DNA from: Gemmatimonadota bacterium
Lineage (GTDB): Bacteria; Gemmatimonadota; Gemmatimonadetes; Gemmatimonadales; GWC2-71-9
Direction of reading: 5' to 3'
DNA length: 64,000 nt
Assembly (NCBI GenBank): GCA_003222085.1
Contig: QHUK01000001.1
Span: 62,001-126,000 of the forward strand
The number at the start of each line of letters is the position of its first letter. Positions within the stretch are counted from its first letter, which is position 1. Under the pieces are notes generated by a model that saw only the letters and a list, made by a program, of their open reading frames with translations, had not been told where the DNA came from and did no database searches. Of the stretch, positions 42,452 through 50,055 are shown piece after piece. A program made the translations under genes and the position numbers.

Positions 42452-43740
42452 TCGTCCCCAGCATCGACCTGATGCAGGGCCGCGCGGTCCAGCTACGACG
42501 GGGCCGGGACCTGGTGCTGGACGGCGGCGACCCCTTGGCCCGGCTCGAGCAGTTCGCCGTGGCCGGGGAGGTGGCGGTCGTCGACCTCGACGCCGCGCTC
42601 GGCAAGGGCTCGAACGCGGGGCTGATCCGCGAGATGGTGCGCCGGGCACCGTGCCGCGTCGGCGGTGGCATTCGCGACCTCGACACGGCGCGCGCCTGGC
42701 TCGATGCCGGCGCGACACGAATCGTGGTCGGCACCGCGGCGAGCCCGGATTTCTGCGGCGCCCTCCCACGCGACCGCGTGATAGCGGCGGTGGACGCGGA
42801 CCGCGGCCAGGTCGTCGTGGAGGGCTGGCGGACCGCCACCGGCGCGTCCGTTTTGGACCGGATCCGCGCGCTGGCACCGGTGGCCGGCGGGTTCCTCTTC
42901 ACGCAGGTGGAGAATGAAGGGGCTATGGGCGGATTCGATTTCCAGGCCGTGGCGGCCGCGGTGCGCGCGGCCGGTGACGCGCGGGTGACCGCGGCCGGCG
43001 GGATCACCACCGCGACCGAGATCGCCGAGCTGGACCGGATCGGCGCCGACGCGCAGGTCGGCATGGCGCTGTACACCGGGCGACTGTCGCTGGGGGACGC
43101 GGTGGCCGCGCCGCTCGCGAAGCCCGTCGATTCCCAGGGAGGGGGCGGCGGGGGCGGCGTCTGGCCCACGGTCGTGTGCGACGAATGGGGGCACACCCTC
43201 GGACTCGTCTGGAGCACGCGCGAGTCGCTCGCGCGGGCGATCGCGGAGCGCCGAGGCATCTACTGGTCGCGCTCGCGCCAGGCGCTGTGGGAGAAGGGCG
43301 CGACGTCGGGCAACACGCAGGCGCTGGTGCGCGTGGACCTGGACTGTGACCGCGATGCGCTGCGCTTCACGGTACGGCAGTGCGGCGCCGGCTTCTGCCA
43401 CCTGGAGCGGCGGTCCTGTTGGCCATCGGGGTTTGATCTCGACGACCTCGCTCGCACTATCTCGGAACGCGCTGCCCGGCCGGAGCCGGGATCGGGAACC
43501 GCGAAACTGCTCGCGGACCCCGGGTTGCTCGCGGCCAAGCTGCGGGAGGAGGCCGAGGAGTTGGGGCGGGCCCGGGAGCGCGCTGAGGTGGTACACGAGA
43601 CCGCCGACGTGCTGTACCTCGCTCTGGTCGCCGTGGTGCGCGGCGGCGGCACGCTGGCGGACGTGGTGGCAGAGCTCTCCCGCCGGCGCGGCGCGGTGAC
43701 CCGCCGGCCGATGGTTGCGAAATCGGAAACGGCCCGATGA
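42448..43740 (+). CDS. hisAIE: HisA-HisI-HisE fusion: ProFAR isomerase, PR-AMP cyclohydrolase and PR-ATP pyrophosphohydrolase
   Basis: The 430-residue protein has three modules. HisA, about residues 1-228: [32 protein letters not shown] poly-Gly linker (SQGGGGGGGVW) follows. HisI, about 240-345: YWSRSRQALWEKGATSGNTQ, VDLDCDRDALRF and CHLERRSCW, the Zn and substrate motifs. HisE, about 350-425: LLAAKLREEAEELG and VVHETADVLYLAL, the MazG-like EExxE and ExxD metal sites. HisI-HisE fusions are common, but HisA joined to HisIE is unusual. The chain holds steps 2, 3 and 4 of histidine synthesis. It overlaps both neighbours by ATGA. Confidence 0.93.
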   Translation: MIVPSIDLMQGRAVQLRRGRDLVLDGGDPLARLEQFAVAGEVAVVDLDAALGKGSNAGLIREMVRRAPCRVGGGIRDLDTARAWLDAGATRIVVGTAASPDFCGALPRDRVIAAVDADRGQVVVEGWRTATGASVLDRIRALAPVAGGFLFTQVENEGAMGGFDFQAVAAAVRAAGDARVTAAGGITTATEIAELDRIGADAQVGMALYTGRLSLGDAVAAPLAKPVDSQGGGGGGGVWPTVVCDEWGHTLGLVWSTRESLARAIAERRGIYWSRSRQALWEKGATSGNTQALVRVDLDCDRDALRFTVRQCGAGFCHLERRSCWPSGFDLDDLARTISERAARPEPGSGTAKLLADPGLLAAKLREEAEELGRARERAEVVHETADVLYLALVAVVRGGGTLADVVAELSRRRGAVTRRPMVAKSETAR

Positions 43741-44999
43741 GTGACCGCCTGCTGCCCCTGCGCTCGCTCGCCGACCTGACGCGTCGCCGGGGGGACGCCG
43801 TGTCTACGCAGGCCCTCGCAGAGGCCGCGCCGATCGTGGACGCCGTGCGCGCCGGGGGCGAGGCGGCGCTGCGCGAGTACGCCGAGCGGTTCGACGACCT
43901 CCGGCCGGAAGGGCCCCTGTTTCACGGGCCCGCGGCGCTCGGCCGGGCGCTCGCGCTCCTCCCCAGAGGCGACCGCGAGCGGCTCGAGCGGGTTGCCGAG
44001 CGGATTCGCCGGTTCGCGGAGGCCCAATACCGCGCGTTGTGCCCGGTGGCAGTCCCCGTCCCCGGGGGGGTCGCGGAGCAGCGGATTGCGCCCGTCGAGC
44101 GCGCCGGCTGCTACGCACCCGGGGGGCGCTATCCCCTGCCCTCCTCGGTACTTATGACCGCGGTGACCGCTCGGGTGGCGGGCGTGCGAGACGTATGGGT
44201 TGCAAGCCCTAAGCCGCAAGCCTTGAGCCTCGCCGCCGCCGCAATTGCGGGCGCGGACGGCCTGGTCGCGGCTGGCGGCGCGCATGCGATCGCGGCGCTC
44301 GCCTACGGCGCGGGACCGATTGCGCCCCGCGACGTGATCGTCGGCCCCGGGAACCGCTACGTCACGGCGGCGAAGCACCTGGTGAGCGGCGCGGTCGCTA
44401 TCGACCTGCTGGCCGGCCCGTCCGAGCTGACCGTGTTCGCGGACGACACCGCCGATCCGGGCAGCGTCGCCGCGGACCTGCTCGCCCAGGCCGAGCACGA
44501 TCCCGACGCCGTGCCGACGCTCGTGACCCTCGATCCCACCCTGCCGGATCGCGTGGAGGCGGAGCTCGCCCACCAGCTCAGCGACCTGCCCACGGCCGAG
44601 ACGGCGCGGGCGGCACTCGCCAACGGCGGGGTGATCGTGGTGGCGAGCCTGGATGATGGTGTCGCCGCGTGCGACGCCATTGCGCCCGAGCACTTGCAAC
44701 TCGAGCTCCGGGAGGCGGCCGCCGTGGCGCCCCGCCTGGCCCATTACGGCGCGCTGTTCGTCGGCGCGGGAGCCGCAGAAGTCCTGGGCGACTACGGCGC
44801 GGGACCGAATCACGTCCTGCCGACCGGCAGCACGGCGCGCTCCACCGGCGGGCTGTCGGTCTACACGTTCTTGCGCGTCCGGACGTGGCTGTGCATCGAG
44901 GACCGCGCGGCGGCGCTGCCGCTCATCGAGGACGCAATCTGGCTCGGTCGTGCCGAAGGGCTCGAGGCGCACGCGCGCGCGGCGGAACGACGGCTATAG
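43737..44999 (+). CDS. hisD: Histidinol dehydrogenase
   Basis: The 420-residue protein has the family motifs ERAGCYAPGGRYPLPSSVLM, VIVGPGNRYVTAAKHLV, DLLAGPSEL, AEHDPDA with Zn-site residues, IAPEHLQL and GPNHVLPTGSTARSTGGLSV. It oxidises histidinol to histidine in two NAD-dependent steps. It is last in the overlapping hisG-C-B-HF-AIE-D operon. An ATCCTGAGC-family repeat follows the stop immediately and may end the transcript. Confidence 0.95.
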   Translation: MSDRLLPLRSLADLTRRRGDAVSTQALAEAAPIVDAVRAGGEAALREYAERFDDLRPEGPLFHGPAALGRALALLPRGDRERLERVAERIRRFAEAQYRALCPVAVPVPGGVAEQRIAPVERAGCYAPGGRYPLPSSVLMTAVTARVAGVRDVWVASPKPQALSLAAAAIAGADGLVAAGGAHAIAALAYGAGPIAPRDVIVGPGNRYVTAAKHLVSGAVAIDLLAGPSELTVFADDTADPGSVAADLLAQAEHDPDAVPTLVTLDPTLPDRVEAELAHQLSDLPTAETARAALANGGVIVVASLDDGVAACDAIAPEHLQLELREAAAVAPRLAHYGALFVGAGAAEVLGDYGAGPNHVLPTGSTARSTGGLSVYTFLRVRTWLCIEDRAAALPLIEDAIWLGRAEGLEAHARAAERRL

Positions 45000-45066
45000 T
45001 TTCTTTCTTCCATTTCGCGGAGCGAGCGGGTCTGTCATCCTGAGCGCCGCAGGCGCGAAGGATCTC
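45000..45066. repeat. ATCCTGAGC-family repeat after hisD
   Basis: Pyrimidine tract TTTCTTTCTTCC, GGAGCGAGCGGGTCTGTCAT, CCTGAGCGCCGCAGGCGCGA, AGGATCT. It is the only content of the 111-base gap between hisD and the DUF2911 gene besides a ribosome site. Confidence 0.85.
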
Positions 45067-45110
45067 CCCTAGGTATCTTCTCTGTCCGAACAATTTCGGG
45101 AGTATGGCCA

Positions 45111-45689
45111 ATGCGGATCATTCTGCTGATCGCGACCCTGACGCTGGCTCAGCCCCAGCCAGGCCGCAGCCAAGCGGCCCCGTTCACCTGCTGGATCCGT
45201 GGATCCGCGGACAATCTGGCAGAGCGGCCGAGTCCGCTAGACTCGATCGCCGTCCAAATCGGGGGCGGGACGATGAAACTGTGTTACAGCCGGCCCTCGG
45301 CGCGTGGCCGCAAGATCATGGGCGGTCTGGTCCCGTTCGAGCAACCGTGGCGGCTCGGTGCCAACGAAGCCACGAGCATCAACGTACCGTTCCCGGCCGA
45401 GATCGCCGGGGTGCGCGTGCCGCCGGGGACGTACACGCTGTACGCGATTCCCGGCGCATCGAAGTGGCAGATCGCCGTCAACCGCGGCGTTCAGCGCTGG
45501 GGTGTTCCGATCGACAAGGACGTGCGCGCGGGAGACGTGGGCGCCGGCGCGGTGACCGCGGAGCCGCTGGGCACGCCCGTCGAGACGCTCACGCTCAAGT
45601 TCGCCCCGGCCGCGGGGAATGCGACGGAGCTGATCATGGAGTGGGAGCAGACCCGCGTACGGATTCCGATTCGCCGCACATCCGGTTGA
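45111..45689 (+). CDS. DUF2911 exported protein
   Basis: The 192-residue protein has an N-terminal signal peptide. The DUF2911 core follows: KLCYSRPSARGRKIMGGLVPFEQPWRLGANEAT, VPPGTYTLYAIPGASKWQIAVNRGVQRWG and a C-terminal WEQTRVRIPI. The family is common in Gemmatimonadota and Bacteroidota and has no known biochemical role. GGGAG lies upstream of the ATG at 45111; the ATG at 45104 is in another frame. Its TGA is part of the -35 box of the next promoter. Confidence 0.85.
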   Translation: MRIILLIATLTLAQPQPGRSQAAPFTCWIRGSADNLAERPSPLDSIAVQIGGGTMKLCYSRPSARGRKIMGGLVPFEQPWRLGANEATSINVPFPAEIAGVRVPPGTYTLYAIPGASKWQIAVNRGVQRWGVPIDKDVRAGDVGAGAVTAEPLGTPVETLTLKFAPAAGNATELIMEWEQTRVRIPIRRTSG

Positions 45690-45714
45690 CACCCGCCGGC
45701 ACCCGCTCTAGGTT
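45686..45714 (+). promoter_or_regulatory. Promoter of the TauE/SafE leader
   Basis: TTGACA (45686-45691), 17-base spacer, TAGGTT (45709-45714). The -35 box contains the DUF2911 stop codon. The predicted start lies about three bases before the leader ATG. Confidence 0.7.
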
Positions 45715-45724
45715 GCACGTTCAC

Positions 45725-45814
45725 ATGCGCCCGACGCCGCTGTCTTGTCTCGTCTGTTGTTGTAGCCGCCCCCCCACCCGCAGGGTTGGACGGATACCAC
45801 GGCGCACCCAGTGA
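45725..45814 (+). CDS. Cys-rich attenuator leader peptide before TauE/SafE
   Basis: A 29-residue frame contains PLSCLVCCCSRPP, four Cys codons in six, then TGA. A terminator follows 48 bases later and then a TauE/SafE-family permease, a family linked to sulfur compounds. Together with the Cys leader of the cys operon it suggests a cysteine-responsive set of genes. No ribosome site is present and the 5' leader would be only a few bases. Confidence 0.8.
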   Translation: MRPTPLSCLVCCCSRPPTRRVGRIPRRTQ

Positions 45815-45862
45815 CGACATGAGGACTCACTAACCCTCCTCGCCTCCTGAGCCGCTCTTAGG

Positions 45863-45898
45863 CCCGGCCACCCCAGCGTGAGCCGGGTTTTTTGTTTG
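45863..45898 (+). terminator. Attenuator terminator before TauE/SafE
   Basis: CCCGGCCAC, loop CCCAGC, GTG-A-GCCGGG (one bulge), then TTTTTTGTTTG. Confidence 0.8.
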
Positions 45899-45917
45899 CT
45901 CCAACATCTCAACAGAC

Positions 45918-46802
45918 ATGGACATAACGCCAAGTTCGCTCGTCTTAGTCCTCATCACGCTGCTGGCAGCAACTGTCAACGGTGCGCTCGGCTACGGATT
46001 CTCGTCGATCACCGTGCCGGTGGCGTTGCTCTTCTATGCGAATCGCATCCTCAATCCGGCGCTCGTGTGGGTCGAGGTCGTCTTGAACGCCTACGTCCTC
46101 TGGGTCAATCGGGCGAGCGTCCCCCACGTGTGGCGTCGGGTCGTGCCGATGATCGTCGGACTGGCCCCGGGGGTCGTACTCGGAACCTCTCTAGTGCACC
46201 GAGTGCAGCCAGGGTGGCTCAAGCTCGCGACCTTCATCGTCCTGCTGCCGCTGATCCTGTTGCAGGCAGCCGGGTTTCGCAGGCCCATCAGGGATGAGCG
46301 CCGCGTCGGCCTGCTGTTCGGAGGCGGCCTCGGCGTGCTGTACTCCGTCACGACGATCTCCGGGCCGCCCCTGGCCGTGATGTTGAGCAACCAGGGCCTT
46401 GCGAAGCAGGACTTCCGAGCCGGGCTCGGACTCGTGCGGCTCGCCGAGTCGACGTTTACGGCCGTGGCCTACTATCTCGCCGGGATGTTTTCCAGCGAGA
46501 GCGCCGGCCTGCTGCCCTACATCCTCCCGAGTCTCGTCGTCGGGATACCGCTCGGCGTCCGGATCATACGACACGTGCGACCTGAGACTTTCAGGCGCGT
46601 CTGCATGAGCTTCGACGCCTGGGTCGTGGGCTTTGGCATCTCGACACTATTACGACAGCTCCACGTCATCGAGACCAACGCCGCGTTTTCCGTCCTGGCC
46701 ACGGTCGCGGTGCTCGACATCTGGCTGCTGTACCGGTTCTTCCGGGATCAGGCGCCCACCACTCTCGGGCCGGGAGCGCAGCCAGCCCCCGCGACTCAGT
46801 AG
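45918..46802 (+). CDS. TauE/SafE-family (DUF81) permease
   Basis: The 294-residue membrane protein has about eight hydrophobic segments arranged as two similar halves. The first starts LVLITLLAATVNGALGYGFSSITVPVALLF and the second has GVLYSVTTISGPPLAVML, the two conserved TauE/SafE signatures. The family includes exporters or importers of sulfite, sulfolactate and related anions. Regulation through a Cys-rich leader supports transport of a sulfur source or sulfite in cysteine metabolism (inference). No clear ribosome site precedes the ATG. The stop overlaps the convergent porin gene by seven bases. Confidence 0.87.
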   Translation: MDITPSSLVLVLITLLAATVNGALGYGFSSITVPVALLFYANRILNPALVWVEVVLNAYVLWVNRASVPHVWRRVVPMIVGLAPGVVLGTSLVHRVQPGWLKLATFIVLLPLILLQAAGFRRPIRDERRVGLLFGGGLGVLYSVTTISGPPLAVMLSNQGLAKQDFRAGLGLVRLAESTFTAVAYYLAGMFSSESAGLLPYILPSLVVGIPLGVRIIRHVRPETFRRVCMSFDAWVVGFGISTLLRQLHVIETNAAFSVLATVAVLDIWLLYRFFRDQAPTTLGPGAQPAPATQ

Positions 46803-48034
46803 AGGTACGCGACCGCCAGGGCAACGGTGATCTGGTCCTTCTTCCCGTCGAACGCCGTTAGCGTGGACCGGTCGTACCGGAGTTCGGGTCGGACCACGGC
46901 ACTCGGCCACGCCTTGATGTTCAACGTCGCCGTGCCACTGCCGAACTTCTGGCCAGTGTTCGCAGGGAACCCGACCAATCCGTTGAACGAGCTCCGGGCG
47001 CCGTTCTCGTCATTCACGTAGTCACCGCGCAGTGCCAGGCCGAGGGTCGGGCTGAAGTCGTACGTGACCCAGCCGCCGAGGGCCCACCATTTGGCGTCCT
47101 GCGTCGGATCGGGCAGGGCCGCGTTCGCTTGCTCTGTGCCGTAGTCGCCCTGCACCCACACGGCCGCGTTCCCGAGCTTGCGCCAGAGCAAGCCCTCGAC
47201 GCCATACCGATTGGCGCTGTTGTTCCCGGTCTCTTCCGCACCCCAATATCCCACGATGCCGAGCGACGTCAGCGCGTTGGGATAGAGCCCGACGCGCCCC
47301 ATGAACGACTTGTGGCTGTTGTTGTCCGAGACCTGGTCCCATCCGTTGATCACCCGGACCTGCAAATCCACATAGTTGTTGAACTTGGTCTCGGCGCTGA
47401 GCCCGGTCCCGGTGAAGTTCTCCACGTAGACGAACTGGTTCCCCTCCGACCAGTTGGGGTTGGCGACGGTCTCGATCACCTCGAGGCCCATAAGCGTCGG
47501 AATGCGCCCCACCTTGAACTGCAGGCCGTTTCCGCTTGCCGTGGGAACGTTCAAGGTGACGTAGAGGTGCGGCACGTCGGCGGGAGTGCCGGGGCTGAAG
47601 AACCCGTTAGACTGGATGACGGTCGCGTCCTGGCCCACCAGCACTTCGGTGTGAAATCCTGCACTGAACTTCGCGGGGTCGTATGGCTTGTCGAGCACAA
47701 CCGCCAGCGCATTGAGCATGAAGCGGTTCTGGAGGCGGTCGTACAGCCGCCCGACGATAGTGGTGCCGCCATCGCTGCGACCCGAATATGAGTACGACCC
47801 GGCGGCGTAGCCGGTGAGCTTGAACCCGGCCAGGGAGGTCTCCAGGTGGTTGACCGGAGGTGGCGGTGGATCGGCCTTCCTGGTCGCGCTGTCGGCCGGA
47901 GGGGGGGAAGACGCTCCGCTCTGGGCACGAAGTGTCCCTGGAGCGATGAGGCAGACGCCCATGAGAGCGGCGAACGGCGCGGCCATGACCTGCGGCAGCC
48001 GCTCCGGGCGGACGATGGCAGAGATGAGGTTCAC
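46796..48034 (-). CDS. Outer membrane beta-barrel (porin-like) protein
   Basis: The 412-residue protein has a signal peptide ending near TLRAQ, a Pro-rich spacer, then a barrel of alternating strands beginning LTGYAAGSYSYSG. Recurrent pieces such as FKVGRIPTLMGLEVIE, FMGRVGLYPNALTSLGIVGYWG and YDFSPTLGLALRGDYVND resemble the BBP2/outer-membrane beta-barrel family, and the chain ends in an aromatic residue (AVAYLY). The GTG at 48034 is supported by AGAGGAG seven bases upstream. It follows amtB after a 47-base gap with a palindromic repeat, so it may be the outer-membrane pore for ammonium or another small solute (inference). Confidence 0.82.
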   Translation of the reverse strand: MNLISAIVRPERLPQVMAAPFAALMGVCLIAPGTLRAQSGASSPPPADSATRKADPPPPPVNHLETSLAGFKLTGYAAGSYSYSGRSDGGTTIVGRLYDRLQNRFMLNALAVVLDKPYDPAKFSAGFHTEVLVGQDATVIQSNGFFSPGTPADVPHLYVTLNVPTASGNGLQFKVGRIPTLMGLEVIETVANPNWSEGNQFVYVENFTGTGLSAETKFNNYVDLQVRVINGWDQVSDNNSHKSFMGRVGLYPNALTSLGIVGYWGAEETGNNSANRYGVEGLLWRKLGNAAVWVQGDYGTEQANAALPDPTQDAKWWALGGWVTYDFSPTLGLALRGDYVNDENGARSSFNGLVGFPANTGQKFGSGTATLNIKAWPSAVVRPELRYDRSTLTAFDGKKDQITVALAVAYLY

Positions 48035-48051
48035 TCGTTGGCTCCTCTGAA

Positions 48052-48079
48052 GTAGGGGCGCAGCACGCTGCGCCCCTAC
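48052..48079. repeat. Near-perfect palindromic repeat between amtB and porin
   Basis: GTAGGGGCGCAGC-AC-GCTGCGCCCCTAC, 13 perfect pairs with a two-base centre. It could act as an RNA hairpin that stabilises or attenuates the porin message; it has the form of a dispersed REP-like element. Confidence 0.8.
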
Positions 48080-48081
48080 GG

Positions 48082-49614
48082 TTAGATCGCTTCGGGTTCG
48101 GGCTCCAACTGCCCGACGCCCCGGGACGCCGTCTCGCTCAGGATCACCGCCGAGGCAACTTCCGGCGAGTCGGGATACGCCAGCGCGCCCATCTCCGGCA
48201 GGTCGAGCCCGAGCTCTTCGACCTCGGGCGCTACGCGATGGCCGCCCACGACAAACGCGGTGACCTTGTAGGCGACGAACGCCATGACACCCACCCCGAC
48301 GATGTTGGCGACCCCGCCGATCAGCTGGGCCGCAAACTGACTCGCATCGCCGTAGAACAGCCCCCGCACCGCTCCGTTCACGCCGTTCCACCCGTCCCCG
48401 TACGTGCCGTCGGCCAACAGGCCGAGCGACAGGATGCCCCACAACCCGTTGACCCCGTGGACCGAGATCGCGCCGACGGGGTCATCGATGCGCAGCTTGC
48501 CGTCGATGAAGAACACCGCGACGCAAACCAATACGCCGGCTATTCCGCCGATCAGCACCGCCGACGGCGCGGTCACGAAGGCGCACGGCGCGGTAATGGC
48601 CACCAACCCGGCGAGCGTGCCGTTCGCCATCATCGAGGGATCGGGCTTGCCGTACTTGAGCCACATGTACAGCATCGAGGTGATCCCACCTGCCGCCCCA
48701 GCCAGCATCGTATTCGTCGCGATGACCCCGATGCGCAGGTCTGAGCCCGCCAGCGTCGAGCCGGCGTTGAAGCCGAACCATCCGAACGCGAGGATGAAGG
48801 TTCCGATCAGCGCCATCGGGATGTTGTGGCCCGGAATGGCGTTGACGCTGCCGTCGGCGTTGTACTTCCCACGCCGCGGACCGAGCAGCGCCGCCGTGAC
48901 GAACGCCATCACTCCGCCCGTCATGTGCACGACCGAGGACCCCGCGAAATCGACGTGCCCGTGCCCGAGCCCGAGGTTCTTGCCGAGCATCGCGAGCCAC
49001 CCGCCGCCCCAGGTCCAGTTGGCGTAGATCGGATAGATGACCGCGCCCACGAACACGCTGAACACGGCGAACGCCGAGAACTTCCAACGCTCGGCCAACG
49101 CGCCGGTCGGAATCGTGGCCGCGGTGTCCATGAAGACCATCTGGAACAGGAAGTACGCGAACACCGGCGCGGTATACGCGACCCCCGTGAGAAAGAAGCC
49201 CGTCCCTCCGAACAGGCCCCACTCCTTGCCCGCGATCGTGAGGGAAACCTCGTGCGCCAGCTTGTCGTATCCGCCCAACGTCCCGAGCGGTCCCACGCCG
49301 CCGGCCTGGAGCGCGAAGCCCACCACCCAGTAAGCGAGCATCGCGATGCCGTAAACCATGAAGTTCATCGTGATCGTGTGCGCGGCATTCTTGGCACGCG
49401 TGAACCCGGTCTCGACCATCGCGAAGCCGGCCTGCATGAACATCACGAGAAACCCGGCGACCAACGTCCACACGAAGTTGATCGCGACCGTATTCGCCGC
49501 GGCGGCGGCGCTCGCGGCCTTGGCGAGCGAGTCAGCCGCCGGCCCTCCTTGCCCAGCCAGAGCCAGCGGGCACGCCAGAGTTATCAGCAGGCCAAGACCG
49601 ACCGAGCGTCTCAT
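48082..49614 (-). CDS. amt: Ammonium transporter, Amt family
   Basis: The 510-residue protein has a cleavable signal peptide (MRRSVGLGLLITLACPLALAGQ) and 11 transmembrane segments. Amt motifs include DFAGSSVVHMTGG (first pore His region), FGWFGFNAGST and ISVHGVNGLWGILSLGL (second pore His). A long cytoplasmic tail of about 60 residues follows the last helix. GGGAGG precedes the ATG at 49614. It imports ammonium, which feeds the glutamate synthase encoded elsewhere in the window. A glnK partner, usually adjacent, is missing; a porin-like gene takes that place. Confidence 0.93.
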   Translation of the reverse strand: MRRSVGLGLLITLACPLALAGQGGPAADSLAKAASAAAAANTVAINFVWTLVAGFLVMFMQAGFAMVETGFTRAKNAAHTITMNFMVYGIAMLAYWVVGFALQAGGVGPLGTLGGYDKLAHEVSLTIAGKEWGLFGGTGFFLTGVAYTAPVFAYFLFQMVFMDTAATIPTGALAERWKFSAFAVFSVFVGAVIYPIYANWTWGGGWLAMLGKNLGLGHGHVDFAGSSVVHMTGGVMAFVTAALLGPRRGKYNADGSVNAIPGHNIPMALIGTFILAFGWFGFNAGSTLAGSDLRIGVIATNTMLAGAAGGITSMLYMWLKYGKPDPSMMANGTLAGLVAITAPCAFVTAPSAVLIGGIAGVLVCVAVFFIDGKLRIDDPVGAISVHGVNGLWGILSLGLLADGTYGDGWNGVNGAVRGLFYGDASQFAAQLIGGVANIVGVGVMAFVAYKVTAFVVGGHRVAPEVEELGLDLPEMGALAYPDSPEVASAVILSETASRGVGQLEPEPEAI

Positions 49615-49663
49615 ACAACCTCCCAGTGAGGGGTCCACGCGCTGCGCAGCTGCCACAGAATTC

Positions 49664-49752
49664 GTGCAAAAAGTGCACAGAATATCTTACACTACGCTAC
49701 TACCCAATCGGGTAGTGTGCTATGTGTCGCAAGAATCGTGCAAAATATGCAC
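49664..49752. promoter_or_regulatory. Duplicated palindromic operator between amt and lysC
   Basis: Two copies of TCGTGCAAAA(A/T)(G/A)TGCACAG occur at 49662-49680 and 49736-49754, each with the dyad GTGCA-N5-TGCAC, centres 74 bp apart (about seven helical turns). Between them is a further perfect dyad ACTACCC-AATC-GGGTAGT. The spacing in phase suggests cooperative binding or looping by one regulator at the amt promoter. The regulator is unknown. Confidence 0.6.
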
Positions 49753-49754
49753 AG

Positions 49755-50055
49755 TTTTATGTACACAGATACGACTGCGTTGACCCCGGTGCCGCGCCGC
49801 TTCGCTCCGCTTGACACCGCCCGCGGCCCTCGGGCAGCTTTCGCGCTCGAGCATGGTCGCACCGTGAACCTGCCATTCGGAGTCTCTCGCCCCCGCCCGC
49901 ACGGCGGCCGGCCTCAGCCGGCCGGCCGAAAGCGGGCGCGGACCTCGCCGCGATAGTCGTTCGTCGAACAGCTGCCCCAACAATCGATTGCGTCAACCGT
50001 ACAGCGCGGCGCGGCGTTTGCCCGACGCGGAAGAAGGTTCTCCAGAGGTGAGTCT
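49755..50055. other. Leader region of the lysC operon, no gene recognised
   Basis: About 300 bases before lysC. It holds a hairpin CGGCCGGC-CTCA-GCCGGCCG (49913-49928) without a U-tract, and AGAGGTGAG as the lysC ribosome site. I looked for a leader peptide rich in Lys, Thr or Met and found none. Confidence 0.5.

Noticed and set aside
45104-45814. 236-residue protein overlapping the DUF2911 gene
   Set aside because: It is a frame-shifted reading of DUF2911 that happens to run into the real Cys leader peptide; its sequence is Arg/Asp-rich noise typical of shadow frames.
49660-49760. Sigma-54 promoter for amt
   Set aside because: TGTGCA...TTTTGCA looks similar at first, but the required GG and GC dinucleotides at the correct spacing are absent; the segments are better explained as dyad operators.
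49726-49820. Lys leader peptide before lysC
   Set aside because: A short frame begins MCRKNRAKYA but has only two Lys codons, overlaps the operator and is not followed by a terminator.
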